64,000 nt of DNA from an uncultured Myxococcales bacterium (GCA_903842345.1 CAIMLR010000005.1:1-64000), one strand, 5' to 3'; positions 1 through 8,562 are shown, numbered from the stretch's first letter. The notes: a model not told the origin generated them from the sequence alone. Numbers and translations are program-made.

Positions 1-1
1 A

Positions 2-70
2 ATGGAACGCGCAAGCAGCGCGGTGGCCGTGGCATTGGAGGTGACGGAGCAACTGCAAGTGAAGGCGTGA
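2..70 (+). CDS. 3' end of an unidentified gene (partial)
   Basis: A 22-codon open frame runs from the window edge to a TGA at 68-70 and ends in a short amphipathic sequence (ALEVTEQLQVKA). It looks like the C-terminus of a protein encoded mostly before the window. The neighbouring frame is also open over the same stretch, so the assignment is weak and no function can be given. Confidence 0.3.
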   Translation: MERASSAVAVALEVTEQLQVKA

Positions 71-75
71 TATGA

Positions 76-381
76 ATTTCGACAATTTCCGGGGACCGGC
101 ACGGGACGTGTTTGGATGGCGGAGATGTGATCGATGATCAGGTTTGCGATACAGGGCTCTATCGCGTCGTGCGTCATCCCGGCTATCTGGGGATGCTGCT
201 GTCCTTGCTCGCCTTTCCACTCGTGATGAACGCCTACTGGGCCTTCCTGCCTGCGCTGCTCGCTGCCGCGCTGCTTGTCGCCCGGACGGTGCTCGAGGAC
301 CGCTTTCTCATGCGGGAGCTGCACGGCTATGCGGACTACGCTGCCCGCACGAAATGGCGCCTGATTCCGGGAGTATTTTAG
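76..381 (+). pseudogene. Isoprenylcysteine carboxyl methyltransferase-like C-terminal fragment
   Basis: The frame encodes only the last 90-100 residues of the integral-membrane methyltransferase family that includes isoprenylcysteine O-methyltransferases and phospholipid methyltransferases. The family signature is clear: a GLYRVVRHPGYLG loop, a hydrophobic hairpin, then ED-RFL-x4-L-xx-Y-xx-Y-xx-R-xx-W-R-L-IPGVF. Intact members are about 180-220 residues with several N-terminal membrane helices and methylate a lipid or prenyl-cysteine using S-adenosylmethionine. Those helices are missing here, the frame is closed by a TGA at 73-75, and only weak starts (TTG at 112) exist. I read it as a 5'-truncated remnant. 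A short bona fide protein cannot be excluded. Confidence 0.6.
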
Positions 382-648
382 CCGTAGTCGCTGACGCGGA
401 TGCCGCGGATTCGGCCCCCCAAGTCATGCCGTGAGCCGCATCCCCACCTCCCGCACCGGCAATTCCGCTTGACTTGCGGAGGTCGCACTGGTCAAGCTCG
501 GGCACGTCGTTGACGGGCGCGACGCCCGAACCGCGATTTCCAAGTGTTTGCGCAAGCCAGGCGCCATGACGCCCGCCGACTGCGCCCGCAGCCGCTGGCC
601 GCGCTGGGCGCGGTGATGGCAAAATAGTGTTTGAAATGAGGACACCGG

Positions 649-1614
649 ATGAGTCGATTTCCGTTCCCGCCCGTCCCCAACAGCTGGTATGCCGTCGCGT
701 GGTCGCATGACGTGCCGCGCGGCACCGTCCTCCCCGTGCGCTGTTTTGGCCAGGACCTCGTGGTGTTTCGCGGCGAAGACGGCATTCCGCGCGTGCTGGA
801 CGCGATGTGTCCGCACCTCGGCGCCAACCTCGGCGTGGGCGGCAAAGTCGTTGGCAATCAAATCGAATGCCCCTTTCACGCCTGGCGGTTTGGCGGCGAC
901 GGCGTGTGCACGCACATCCCGTATTCACAAAATATTCCGGGCAAGGCACGCGTTGCGTGTTGGCCGGTGCAGGAAGTGAATGGCCATATTTTGACCTACT
1001 TCCACCGGGACAAGCACGAGCCGACGTTTGAAGTGCCGCTCGTGCCCGGTTTTGGCGCGGCGCAATGGCACGCGCCGACGTTTCATTCCGTGAACGTGAA
1101 GACGCACGTGCAGGAGATGAACGAAAACATTTTTGACGTCGCGCACTTCGTCAAAGTGCACCATTATCGGGAAATGCCCACGGCGACGGAGCACATCGAC
1201 GGACCGCACGTGCGCGTCGCGCTGTCGGGCGAACTCGAGGTCCTGGGGCACCGCTTCACTGCCGCGAACGACGCGTACATGCACGGCGCGGGCTGGACGG
1301 TCATTCACGTGACCAAGCCGTTTGAGCTGCTGGTGCTTGTGGCAAAAACGCCGGTCGAGGTGGATCTTGTGCAACACCGCTTTGCCATCTGCGTGCGCCG
1401 GCAGTTTGGCCCGGCGGGCTGGCCATTTCGCGCGTTCATCACCCGCCAGGTCATCGCCGACGTCGCGACCGATGCGGCGATTTGGGAAAACAAGCGGTAC
1501 GTCGAGCGGCCGCTGCTGGTCAAGCAGGAGACGGGCATCGCGACGTTCCGGCGCTGGCACCAGCAGTTCTACAGCGGGCGGCAGGAAGCCGGACGCCAGC
1601 AGGACGTCGCATGA
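649..1614 (+). CDS. Rieske non-heme iron oxygenase, sterol/steroid-type
   Basis: 321 residues. The N-terminal Rieske [2Fe-2S] domain has Cys54-x-His56 and Cys74-x2-His77. It is followed by a mononuclear-iron catalytic domain with Asp163-x2-His166-x4-His171, the 2-His-1-carboxylate pattern of ring-hydroxylating oxygenase alpha subunits. The compact single-subunit layout and the opening FPPVPNSWYAVAWS resemble the ketosteroid 9-alpha-hydroxylase, cholesterol 7-desaturase and bacterial sterol C-4 demethylase group. The expected activity is O2- and NAD(P)H-dependent oxidation of a hydrophobic ring substrate, with electrons from a reductase not seen here. A GAGGA ribosome site lies before the ATG. 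The next gene, a 3-beta-HSD-like dehydrogenase, starts inside its stop codon (ATGA). The substrate is inferred, not shown. Confidence 0.8.
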   Translation: MSRFPFPPVPNSWYAVAWSHDVPRGTVLPVRCFGQDLVVFRGEDGIPRVLDAMCPHLGANLGVGGKVVGNQIECPFHAWRFGGDGVCTHIPYSQNIPGKARVACWPVQEVNGHILTYFHRDKHEPTFEVPLVPGFGAAQWHAPTFHSVNVKTHVQEMNENIFDVAHFVKVHHYREMPTATEHIDGPHVRVALSGELEVLGHRFTAANDAYMHGAGWTVIHVTKPFELLVLVAKTPVEVDLVQHRFAICVRRQFGPAGWPFRAFITRQVIADVATDAAIWENKRYVERPLLVKQETGIATFRRWHQQFYSGRQEAGRQQDVA

Positions 1615-2633
1615 CCGCGCCCTTGGACTTGGTGACCGGCGGCAGCGGCTTGACCGGTCGTGCGCTCGTGCAGCGGCTCCTCGCGGATGGGCGGCGCGTG
1701 CGCGTGCTGGACCTTGAGCCTCTGGACGTGCCACAGGTGGAGCTGATCCTCGGCGATGTGCGCGACGCGGATGCAGCCGCTCGCGCGTGTGCGGGCGTTG
1801 ACACCGTGTATCACACCGTCGCCGTCGTGACGCAGCATCCGGTCAAGACGCCGCTGATCCGCGCGGTCAATGTCGGCGGCACGCAAAACATGCTGGCCGC
1901 AGCGCAGCGTGCCGGCGTGGCGCGTTTCGTCTTCACAAGCTCGATTGACGTGGTTTTTGACGGGTCGGACATCGCTGCGGGCGACGAATCCCTGCCGTAC
2001 GCCGAGAATTTTCTGGATGCATACGGGCGCTCCAAGGCCGACGCGGAGCGCCTGGTGCTCGCGGCCAACGGGCAGGACGGCATGGCGACACTGAGCCTGC
2101 GCGCCGCCGGGATTTTTGGCCCGCACGACAGGCACCGTCTGCCAGTTGCGCTGCGCTACATCCGCGCCAATGGCAACGTGCCCATGGGCAACGGCTCTGC
2201 GCGGTTTTCGCACGTCTTTGTCGACAACCTCGTGCATGCGCACGTGCTGGCGGGACGTTCCCTCACGCTGGACTCGCCGTCCGCCGGGCGCGCCTACTTC
2301 ATCACGGACCATCCGGCGACGAATTTCTTCGCGTTCCTTGCGCCGTATCTTGAGGCGGTGGGTGTGGGTCCGGCGCGCTTTTCCCTGCCCGCGCCGCTGG
2401 CTTGGGGTCTCGGCTGCGCCAGTGAAGCGTTTTACATCGTCTTTGGCCGCTTCATCCGCATCGACCCGGTCATGACGCGCTACACGGTCGCCGCCGTCTG
2501 CCGCGACTTCTGGTTTGTCCACGACGCCGCGACGCGCGATTTTGGCTACCAGCCCATCGTCTCTGCGGACGAGGCCTTTGTGCGCACGCTGGCGTGGCTG
2601 CGGGAAACCGACGCGCAGGCGGCGGCCAAGTAG
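1611..2633 (+). CDS. NAD(P)-dependent 3-beta-hydroxysteroid dehydrogenase-like protein
   Basis: 340 residues, an extended short-chain dehydrogenase of the NAD-dependent epimerase / 3-beta-HSD family. The N-terminal TGGSGLTG nucleotide loop (about residues 8-15), a catalytic FTSS serine region and the YGRSK pair (Tyr-x3-Lys) are all visible. Family members oxidise a 3-beta-hydroxyl, and the sterol 4-carboxylate 3-dehydrogenases do so during C-4 demethylation. The ATG at 1611 overlaps the stop of the Rieske gene by four bases (ATGA), implying translational coupling and a shared pathway. A start further upstream in the same open frame would run deep into the Rieske gene and is not credible. A sugar epimerase role is possible but less likely in this context. 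Confidence 0.8.
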   Translation: MTAPLDLVTGGSGLTGRALVQRLLADGRRVRVLDLEPLDVPQVELILGDVRDADAAARACAGVDTVYHTVAVVTQHPVKTPLIRAVNVGGTQNMLAAAQRAGVARFVFTSSIDVVFDGSDIAAGDESLPYAENFLDAYGRSKADAERLVLAANGQDGMATLSLRAAGIFGPHDRHRLPVALRYIRANGNVPMGNGSARFSHVFVDNLVHAHVLAGRSLTLDSPSAGRAYFITDHPATNFFAFLAPYLEAVGVGPARFSLPAPLAWGLGCASEAFYIVFGRFIRIDPVMTRYTVAAVCRDFWFVHDAATRDFGYQPIVSADEAFVRTLAWLRETDAQAAAK

Positions 2634-2642
2634 CCCAACCGG

Positions 2643-3524
2643 CTAGGCCGCGGCGGGCGCTTCCAGCCAGAACGCCGGGTCCGTGCAGCCTTGCGTGATG
2701 CCATCCACGTGGAAATTCGCCATGGCCTCCGCGAACCGCTCCTTGCCGACCAGCAGCGCGAATTCCTGCTGGTCGGACAGCAGCGACGCGCCCACCATCG
2801 GCAGCAACGCCCGCGCCGCGGCAAGTCCGGTCGCGCCCAGCCGCGCGCGGCAATAGGCGACGTGGCCAACTTCATCAATCATGATTTGCTGCAGCAGCGT
2901 ATCCAGCCGCTCCCACAATTCCGGAATGTGGCCAAACAGCTCGCGCCCCGTGTCGAGCAGGAGGCGAAAAACCACCGTCGCCACGAATTCCGCGCACAGG
3001 ATCAGCGGCAGCGCCAGCCGCTGCGGCAGCCGCACCATGGCTTGCACCGCCACGCGCGAGGCGAACGCCGGCTGGCCCACCTCGATTTCCAGGTCAAAAC
3101 AGCGCAGGACGTCCAACAGGATGCGCGTGTGGTAGACCTCCTGCATGTCGACATACGCCTGCGTGTCGGCTTTGTCGCCGTCCAGGATGCCGTTGACGAG
3201 GATGTGAGCCTCCATGCCGTAATACTCCGTGCGGTTGCCCTTGGCGATCGCCAGCAGCCACAGGAGCTCGCGCGACAGGCCGGGATCCGGCCGCGCTTGG
3301 GCATGCGCGCGGTGAAAGGCCTCGCGGTCAATCGGCAGCGTCAGGCGGACCGGGTCTTCCGCGAGACGAACGAAGAACGGCTCGCGCCCGGAAAGCGTCC
3401 GCGTCGCGAGGTTCAGATGGCCTTCTTTGGCTTTCAGGTACTGGAAATACTGCGCGGCGGCAGTCGCCCGCATTTCCGTGGGCAAGGGCGTAAAGATCGA
3501 TTGAGCCGATGGATTCAGGCGCAT
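2643..3524 (-). CDS. Ferritin-like diiron carboxylate protein
   Basis: 293 predicted residues, mostly helical. The ligand pattern of a four-helix diiron site is visible: Glu100 or Glu105 in TEYYGMEAH, Glu129-x2-His132 (QEVYHTR), Glu179 (CAEFVA) and Glu218-x2-His221 (IDEVGHV). Such sites bind two irons and activate O2 in oxygenases or oxidases, or store iron in ferritins. The length and long helices suggest an enzyme more than a ferritin cage, but the substrate is unknown. The ATG at 3524 is preceded by AAGGA; an upstream in-frame start would add 30 residues without a good ribosome site. It converges tail-to-tail with the 3-beta-HSD-like gene, nine bases apart, and may act in the same hydrophobic-substrate metabolism (inference). 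Confidence 0.65.
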   Translation of the reverse strand: MRLNPSAQSIFTPLPTEMRATAAAQYFQYLKAKEGHLNLATRTLSGREPFFVRLAEDPVRLTLPIDREAFHRAHAQARPDPGLSRELLWLLAIAKGNRTEYYGMEAHILVNGILDGDKADTQAYVDMQEVYHTRILLDVLRCFDLEIEVGQPAFASRVAVQAMVRLPQRLALPLILCAEFVATVVFRLLLDTGRELFGHIPELWERLDTLLQQIMIDEVGHVAYCRARLGATGLAAARALLPMVGASLLSDQQEFALLVGKERFAEAMANFHVDGITQGCTDPAFWLEAPAAA

Positions 3525-3695
3525 GGCATTCCTTGGAAAGTGAGCAATTTGTCTACGCCGGCTGCACCGGATTCCCGCGGGCGCCACTGTCGGTTGCATG
3601 CGCGGTGCGGTCAAGAGGAATTGCTGTTTCAGCGGCCGACGGGACCGTTTGCGGGCGTCTGCGCGGTGCGAGGCGCGGGGCGGATTTCTTGCCGC

Positions 3696-4187
3696 TCACC
3701 ACCGCCAAACGTAGTACACAACCGCATCGCCCGGGCTGTAGTAGTCGGCGATCCGCCCCTCCTCAACAAAGCCCGTTGCGTCATAAAATGCCCGCGTCGC
3801 GTCATATAATTCCCGCCCGCTCGTCTCCAACACGAGCCGCCGACCGCCGCGCACCACCGCCACGTCGCGGATCGCGCTGCACAGCGCCCGGCCAATCCCG
3901 GCGCGGCGAATCCGCACGTCCGCGGCGATGAAATACAAATGCCACGTGCTTTCCGTCATCGGCGTGCGGCCAAACGTCGCGTAGCCGACGACGGCGCCAT
4001 CGCGCTCCGCCACGACGGTGGGATAATCGCCATTTACGCCGGCCGTCGGTGCGTCGCTGAGATAAACGTCGACGATTTCCAGGCCGACGACGCACTCTTC
4101 GTCGGTGAAATTCCCGGCTTCGCGCAGGAGCCGCGCAATCGCCGGGCGGTCGGACACCGCGGCGAGGCGGGTGGTAACTCGATGCAT
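3696..4187 (-). CDS. GNAT family N-acetyltransferase
   Basis: 163 residues with the single-domain GNAT fold. Visible parts are the central YATFGR beta-strand, the acetyl-CoA phosphate loop RRAGIGRAL (residues 94-102), and the C-terminal YDATGF-EEGRIADYY strand typical of the family. It should transfer an acyl group from acyl-CoA to an amine; the substrate cannot be told. The ATG at 4187 has a GGAGGA site just upstream and lies 12 bases downstream of the stop of the ATP-grasp gene at 4199, so the three minus-strand genes 6436-3696 form one operon. An acyltransferase next to two amino-acid ligases suggests modification of a small peptide or amino-acid conjugate. Confidence 0.8.
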   Translation of the reverse strand: MHRVTTRLAAVSDRPAIARLLREAGNFTDEECVVGLEIVDVYLSDAPTAGVNGDYPTVVAERDGAVVGYATFGRTPMTESTWHLYFIAADVRIRRAGIGRALCSAIRDVAVVRGGRRLVLETSGRELYDATRAFYDATGFVEEGRIADYYSPGDAVVYYVWRW

Positions 4188-4198
4188 TTTTCCTCCGC

Positions 4199-5170
4199 TT
4201 ACTTGACGCGCGCCCACTGCAGTTGCAGCGCGACGAAATCGCCAAATGTCAGCCCCACCGCCGGCAGCGCCCGCACCAGCCCGGCGGCGGGCGAGAGATC
4301 CGGATTGGGGTTCACGTCGATGATGAAAGGCTGACCGGCCGCGTCAATCCGCAGGTCCAGCCGCGCGTAGCCGGCCAATCCCAGCGCGGCAAAGGCGCGG
4401 TCGGCCAGCAGCGCGATGCGCGTGCGCAGCGCCTCGTCCACGGTCGCGGGATAATGCACCGGCGTGGAGAGGAACTCCGGGCTCGCCTCCTCCCACTTGG
4501 CCGCCCACGTGAGGATCTGCGGTTGCTGCGCCGGGACGTGGGAGAAGTCGATTTCACCCAGCGCGAGGTGGCCAATCGGCCCGCCCGCCGGCCCCAGCAT
4601 CAGCGCGTTGATCTCCCGCCCGGCGATAAACGCCTCCACGAGCGCGTCGCCCAAGCCCTGCGCATGCAGCCGCGCGACCGCCGCCTGCGCCTCCGCGTGG
4701 GTGCGCACCACCGACTGCGCGTCAATCCCCGCGCTGCCGTCCTGGGACGTCGGTTTGACAATCGCCGGCAGCGGCACCACCTCCGGCAGCGCTTGCCCCA
4801 CCGCCACGCGCACCGCCGCCGGCACCGGCGCACCCGCTGCCGCCAGCAACACGCGCGCCCGCGACTTGTCCAGGCACAGCGCCAGCTCCGCCGCCGCGGT
4901 CCCCGTCACCAGCACATCCTGCAACTCCAGCAACGCCGCCGCGTGCAGTTCTCGCCCCGGCCGTCCCGACGCTTCTTCGCACAGGTTCCAAATCACATCC
5001 GGCCGCGCCGCCCGCAGCTCCTGCCAGAACTGCAGTACGTCCAGCCCGAGCGGCACCGCGCTGGCGTGATGCCCCAGGCGCGTCACCGCATCCGCAAGGT
5101 GGACCACCGCGGCGTGCAGGTCCGTGTCCGGATCAACGCGCTGGGCGGAAAAGGCGATGGCGACGCGCAT
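4199..5170 (-). CDS. ATP-grasp enzyme, D-Ala-D-Ala ligase-like (second of a pair)
   Basis: 323 residues. The layout is that of D-alanine-D-alanine ligase-type ATP-grasp enzymes: an N-terminal Rossmann-like part with WNLCEEASGR, DKSRAR at residues 101-106, the ATP-binding strand IVKPTSQDGSAGI (Lys139), the RLDLRID strand, and the metal-binding INPNP-type loop near the C-terminus (IDVNPNPDLSP). These enzymes use ATP to activate a carboxylate and join it to an amine. It follows a longer homologue with a six-base gap. Tandem divergent ligases beside an acetyltransferase argue for a specialised peptide or amino-acid ligase pair rather than the housekeeping peptidoglycan Ddl. Confidence 0.8.
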   Translation of the reverse strand: MRVAIAFSAQRVDPDTDLHAAVVHLADAVTRLGHHASAVPLGLDVLQFWQELRAARPDVIWNLCEEASGRPGRELHAAALLELQDVLVTGTAAAELALCLDKSRARVLLAAAGAPVPAAVRVAVGQALPEVVPLPAIVKPTSQDGSAGIDAQSVVRTHAEAQAAVARLHAQGLGDALVEAFIAGREINALMLGPAGGPIGHLALGEIDFSHVPAQQPQILTWAAKWEEASPEFLSTPVHYPATVDEALRTRIALLADRAFAALGLAGYARLDLRIDAAGQPFIIDVNPNPDLSPAAGLVRALPAVGLTFGDFVALQLQWARVK

Positions 5171-5176
5171 GCCCGG

Positions 5177-6436
5177 CTACCGCAGCACGGCGATGGGCAC
5201 GGCATCGGCCAGCGACACCACGTCCGCTGCCCGGGGCTTCTTGCGCTTGGTCTCGCTGCGCCCCACGAGCATCGGCCGCAGCACGCCCTGACGGAACTCC
5301 GCCTCGCGCAGGATGCGGACAATCAGCGCCTCCCACGTCCAGCCCATCGCCTTGGCCATGATGACCAGGTCGCCCGTCGTCGGGGACAGCCCCGGCAGCG
5401 GATTGGCCTCGATGAAGTACGGCTCGCCATCCGGACCCACGCGGAAATCGATGCGCGCGACGTCCCGGCAATCCAGCAGGCGAAACGCGGCGAGCGCAGC
5501 GGCTTCCAGACGCTGGCAAATCGCCGCGGGCAATTCCGGCGGAATGGCGTAGCGCACGCGTTCGGCAAAGTCGCGTTTGGCCTGCAGCGAATAGACAAAA
5601 TCGCCGATGGCGCCGTGCGTCGGGACCACCTGCATCAGGCCGATGACTTCCGGCTGGGCGTTGCCCACGACGCCGACCGTCACTTCCGGACCGCGCACGA
5701 AGCCTTCCACCAGCACGGGCCGACCGTAGTCGTCCAAGAGGCGGCGGCACAGCGCTTCCAGGCTGGCAAAGTCGCTGCACTTGCAGTCGTCCAGGATGCC
5801 CTTGGACGATCCCTCGTCGTTGGGCTTGGCGATGACCGGAAATGCGAGGTCAAAATCGCGCAAATCGCTCAACTGCCGCACCACGCGCCAGGGCGGCGTC
5901 TTGACCACGCCCATCAGGAGCCGCTTGGCCACGTCCTTGTCCAGCGTCGCCGCCAGCGTCAGCGGGTCCGAACCGGTGTAGTGCAGGCCGAGCATCTCGC
6001 AAAGGGCCGGCACCAGCGCTTCCCGGCAGCGACCGCCGCGCCCTTCCGCCATGTTGAACACCAGCTCGTAGTTGCCCATCGCCAGCCGCCGCGGCAGGCT
6101 GCGATCCGCTTCCAGAACCGTGACCAGGTAGCCCTGCTGCGCAAACAACTGCGCGAGCGCGGCGATCGTCTCGGGACTGTCGAACTCTTCGTTCTCGTCG
6201 TTGGCTGGCGCCGTGCCGCCCGCTTGCGCCGCTGGGGCCACCGCCGGCTTCATGTTGCAGACGAACGCCAACCGCCGCCGCGCCCGCCGCACCCGCGTCC
6301 GCACCCGCGTGAGCGGTCGACCCGACGGAGGTTCCTCCGGTTCCACATCCAGCACGGTCACGTCAGCGCGATCCAGCGGGTTCATGCTGACCATCGGCCC
6401 CACGGAAAGTGGCTGGCCATCGGGAACTTGCGTCAT
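5177..6436 (-). CDS. ATP-grasp enzyme, D-Ala-D-Ala ligase-like (first of a pair)
   Basis: About 419 residues. After an unusual 60-residue N-terminal extension rich in Pro, Arg and Glu, the classic opening strand RRLAFVCNMKP begins. It is followed by EEFDSPETIAALA, LVFNMAEGRGGR, the YTGSDPLTLAATLDKDVAKRL block, the ATP-binding IAKPNDEGSSKGI strand, and the metal site FIEANPLPGLSP. All ligase landmarks are present, so it should be an active ATP-dependent carboxylate-amine ligase. The ATG at 6436 has GAGGAG upstream; internal ATGs at the GPM and SMNP positions are alternatives. It leads the operon with the second ligase and the GNAT gene and is divergent from the carbonic anhydrase gene. Confidence 0.8.
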   Translation of the reverse strand: MTQVPDGQPLSVGPMVSMNPLDRADVTVLDVEPEEPPSGRPLTRVRTRVRRARRRLAFVCNMKPAVAPAAQAGGTAPANDENEEFDSPETIAALAQLFAQQGYLVTVLEADRSLPRRLAMGNYELVFNMAEGRGGRCREALVPALCEMLGLHYTGSDPLTLAATLDKDVAKRLLMGVVKTPPWRVVRQLSDLRDFDLAFPVIAKPNDEGSSKGILDDCKCSDFASLEALCRRLLDDYGRPVLVEGFVRGPEVTVGVVGNAQPEVIGLMQVVPTHGAIGDFVYSLQAKRDFAERVRYAIPPELPAAICQRLEAAALAAFRLLDCRDVARIDFRVGPDGEPYFIEANPLPGLSPTTGDLVIMAKAMGWTWEALIVRILREAEFRQGVLRPMLVGRSETKRKKPRAADVVSLADAVPIAVLR

Positions 6437-6832
6437 CTCCAGACTCCTCGCAGGCGGCCGCCGGGAGTTGAGCAAAGGCGGTCGCGCAATGCCAATCGTG
6501 CGGACTTGGCGGGCAGAGTCAAGGCGCGGCGCGTCTGGCACGGTCCACGGCGCGAAAGAACGCGGGCGGATGCGCAGATGCAGGCGATTTTGCCACCGGC
6601 GACGGGCGATCGCGGGGCTGGGCTGGCGGCGACGCATCGGACAACCGTTCAATTTTCCTACAGAAAGCAGCAGCATCGCGACAACCAGATGACGCCATTG
6701 CCAGACTTGCCTAGACTGCCGCTGCGGAGGGCGATGCGCGCGGCGCCCTCTGGCGTGTCGAACCTGCAGGATCGCAAGGTTTTTGCCCAGCCGCCGCAGC
6801 ATCAGCCCGTTCGGATTCAGTCGGAGCCCATC
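6437..6832. other. Divergent intergenic region, no gene called
   Basis: About 400 bases between the minus-strand ligase operon and the plus-strand carbonic anhydrase operon. It should hold both promoters, but I find no pair of convincing -35/-10 boxes. The plus frame of the carbonic anhydrase stays open back through an ATG at 6689, which would add 48 low-complexity residues; I do not favour that start. Confidence 0.4.
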
Positions 6833-7360
6833 GTGATTCAGCGCTACAAAGACAAGATCCCGCAAATCCATCCGACCGCTTGGGTCCATCCGATGGCGAC
6901 CGTCATCGGCGACGTGGTGCTTGGCCCGCACGTCAGCGTGTGGCCGGGCGCGGTACTGCGGGGCGATTGCGGGCCGATTCGCATCGGCGCGTACACGAAC
7001 ATCCAGGACGGCACGGTTGTGCACACGACGCAGGATTTGAGCGAGACGCACGTCGGCGAGCGCGTCACAGTCGGCCACAACGCGATCCTGCACGGCTGCC
7101 GGATTGGCGATGATTGCCTCGTCGGCATGCATTCCACCGTGCTCGACAACGCCGAAATTCAGCAGCAGACCATCATCGCCGCGGGATCGGTCGTGACGGT
7201 GGGCAAGAAGTTCCCGCCGCGGGTCATGCTCCTGGGCAGTCCGGCGCGCGTGGTGCGCGAGCTGGAGGACAAGCACGTCGAGCAGATCGACTACGGCTGG
7301 CGGGCGTATCAGGGCTACATGGCGCCGTTTGTGAACGGCGACGTTGAGACCATCGGCTGA
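6833..7360 (+). CDS. Gamma-carbonic anhydrase family protein (left-handed beta-helix)
   Basis: 175 residues from a GTG with GGAG six bases upstream, giving the usual family length. The hexapeptide repeats of a left-handed beta-helix trimer run through most of the protein (VIGDVVLGPHVSVWPGAVLRGD, VTVGHNAILHG, CLVGMHSTV). The zinc-binding histidines of the family are apparent in VHTT, VGHNAILHG and GMHS. Members hydrate CO2 or serve as uncharacterised YrdA/PaaY-like metalloproteins, and real carbonic anhydrase activity is uncertain without the catalytic acidic loop. The stop overlaps the start of the aminotransferase by one base (TGATG), so the two are translationally coupled. Confidence 0.85.
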   Translation: MIQRYKDKIPQIHPTAWVHPMATVIGDVVLGPHVSVWPGAVLRGDCGPIRIGAYTNIQDGTVVHTTQDLSETHVGERVTVGHNAILHGCRIGDDCLVGMHSTVLDNAEIQQQTIIAAGSVVTVGKKFPPRVMLLGSPARVVRELEDKHVEQIDYGWRAYQGYMAPFVNGDVETIG

Positions 7361-8562
7361 TGTTTTCCGCGCGCAGTCAGTTTGCCACGGAGGAAAACGC
7401 GCTGACCCAAGCCGTCGCGGCGCGGCGCGCGTTGGGTTTGCCCGTGCTGGACCTGACGGCGAGCAATCCGACGCAGGTGGACCTTGCGCTCCCGCAGTCG
7501 GCCATCCGCGCGGCGCTGGCGGCGGGACTGGATGGCGCCTATGACCCCAATCCGCTGGGGCTGTGGACGGCGCGGCAGGCCGTAGCGGACCATGTGGCGC
7601 AGTTGCAGCGGCGCGGCCAGACGGGGTTTGCGCCCGTGCCGCCCGAGCACATCCTGCTGACGGCGAGTACGTCCGAGGCCTACGCGCTGCTGTTGACGCT
7701 GCTGTGCGATCCGGGCGAACGCGTCCTCGCGCCCGCGCCGAGCTATCCGCTTTTTGGTTTTCTGGGCCAACTGAACGACGTGCAGATGGACATCTGGCCC
7801 AGCCAATACGCCGACGGCTGGCACATCGACGTGGCCGCGCTCCACGCTGCGCTGACGCCGCAGACGCGCGCGATTCTGGCCGTGAGTCCGAACAATCCGA
7901 CCGGCGCGGTGCTCTCGCACGCGGAGTTGACGCTGCTGGCGGACCTGTGCCGGGAGCATGACCTCGCGCTGATTGTCGACGAGGTGTTTGCCGACACGCT
8001 GCGGCAGCCGCTGGGCGAGGGCGTGGCGACCGTGGCGGGGCATGCCGCGTGCCTGACGTTCGCGCTGGGCGGGCTGTCCAAGACGTGTCTGCTGCCGCAC
8101 GCCAAGCTGGCGTGGACGCTGGTGAGCGGGCCGCCGCATCTGGTGGAAGGCGCGCTGCAGCGGCTGGAGACGATGGCGGACACGTACTTGAGCGCGGCGA
8201 CGCCGATCCAGCGGGCGCTCCCGGCACTCCTGGACTTGGCGCCGATGATCCAGACCGTGCTGCGCGAGCGACTGGAAGGCAACCTGCGCTTCCTGCAGAC
8301 GGCGGTGCACCGGACGGCGCTGGACGTGCTGCCGGTCGCAGGTGGTTGGAGCGCGGTGCTGCGCCTGCCGCTGCCGCCGGATGACCGCGATTGGGCGCTG
8401 TACCTGCTGGAGACGGCGGGCGTGCTGACGCATCCCGGCTGGTTCTTTGACTTTGCCGAGGACGGCTGGCTGATCCTGAGCCTGCTTGCCACGCCCGACG
8501 CGTTCCGCGCTGGCGTGCGCGCGCTCGTGGCAGCCGTCAAAGAGGCGGGCGCGGAAGCTTGA
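7360..8562 (+). CDS. PLP-dependent class I/II aminotransferase
   Basis: 400 residues, fold type I. Landmarks are the ASNPTQ substrate-loop start, PNNPTG at 177-182, the PLP-ring Asp207 in VDEVF, and the Schiff-base Lys241 in GGLSKTC. It transfers an amino group between an amino acid and a 2-oxoacid; the aspartate/alanine aminotransferase branch is the closest in style. Starting on the last base of the carbonic anhydrase stop, it is part of that operon. The amino-acid specificity cannot be read from sequence. It could supply a substrate for the divergently encoded ligases, but this is speculation. Confidence 0.85.
   Translation: MFSARSQFATEENALTQAVAARRALGLPVLDLTASNPTQVDLALPQSAIRAALAAGLDGAYDPNPLGLWTARQAVADHVAQLQRRGQTGFAPVPPEHILLTASTSEAYALLLTLLCDPGERVLAPAPSYPLFGFLGQLNDVQMDIWPSQYADGWHIDVAALHAALTPQTRAILAVSPNNPTGAVLSHAELTLLADLCREHDLALIVDEVFADTLRQPLGEGVATVAGHAACLTFALGGLSKTCLLPHAKLAWTLVSGPPHLVEGALQRLETMADTYLSAATPIQRALPALLDLAPMIQTVLRERLEGNLRFLQTAVHRTALDVLPVAGGWSAVLRLPLPPDDRDWALYLLETAGVLTHPGWFFDFAEDGWLILSLLATPDAFRAGVRALVAAVKEAGAEA

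Noticed and set aside
4223-7360. Plus-strand open frame of 1045 codons
   Set aside because: Most of it is antisense to the two ATP-grasp genes and is Arg/His/Gln-rich; only its last 175 codons (gamma-carbonic anhydrase) are real.
5177-8227. Minus-strand open frame of 1016 codons
   Set aside because: Only 5177-6436 has ATP-grasp motifs; the upstream part is antisense to the carbonic anhydrase and aminotransferase.
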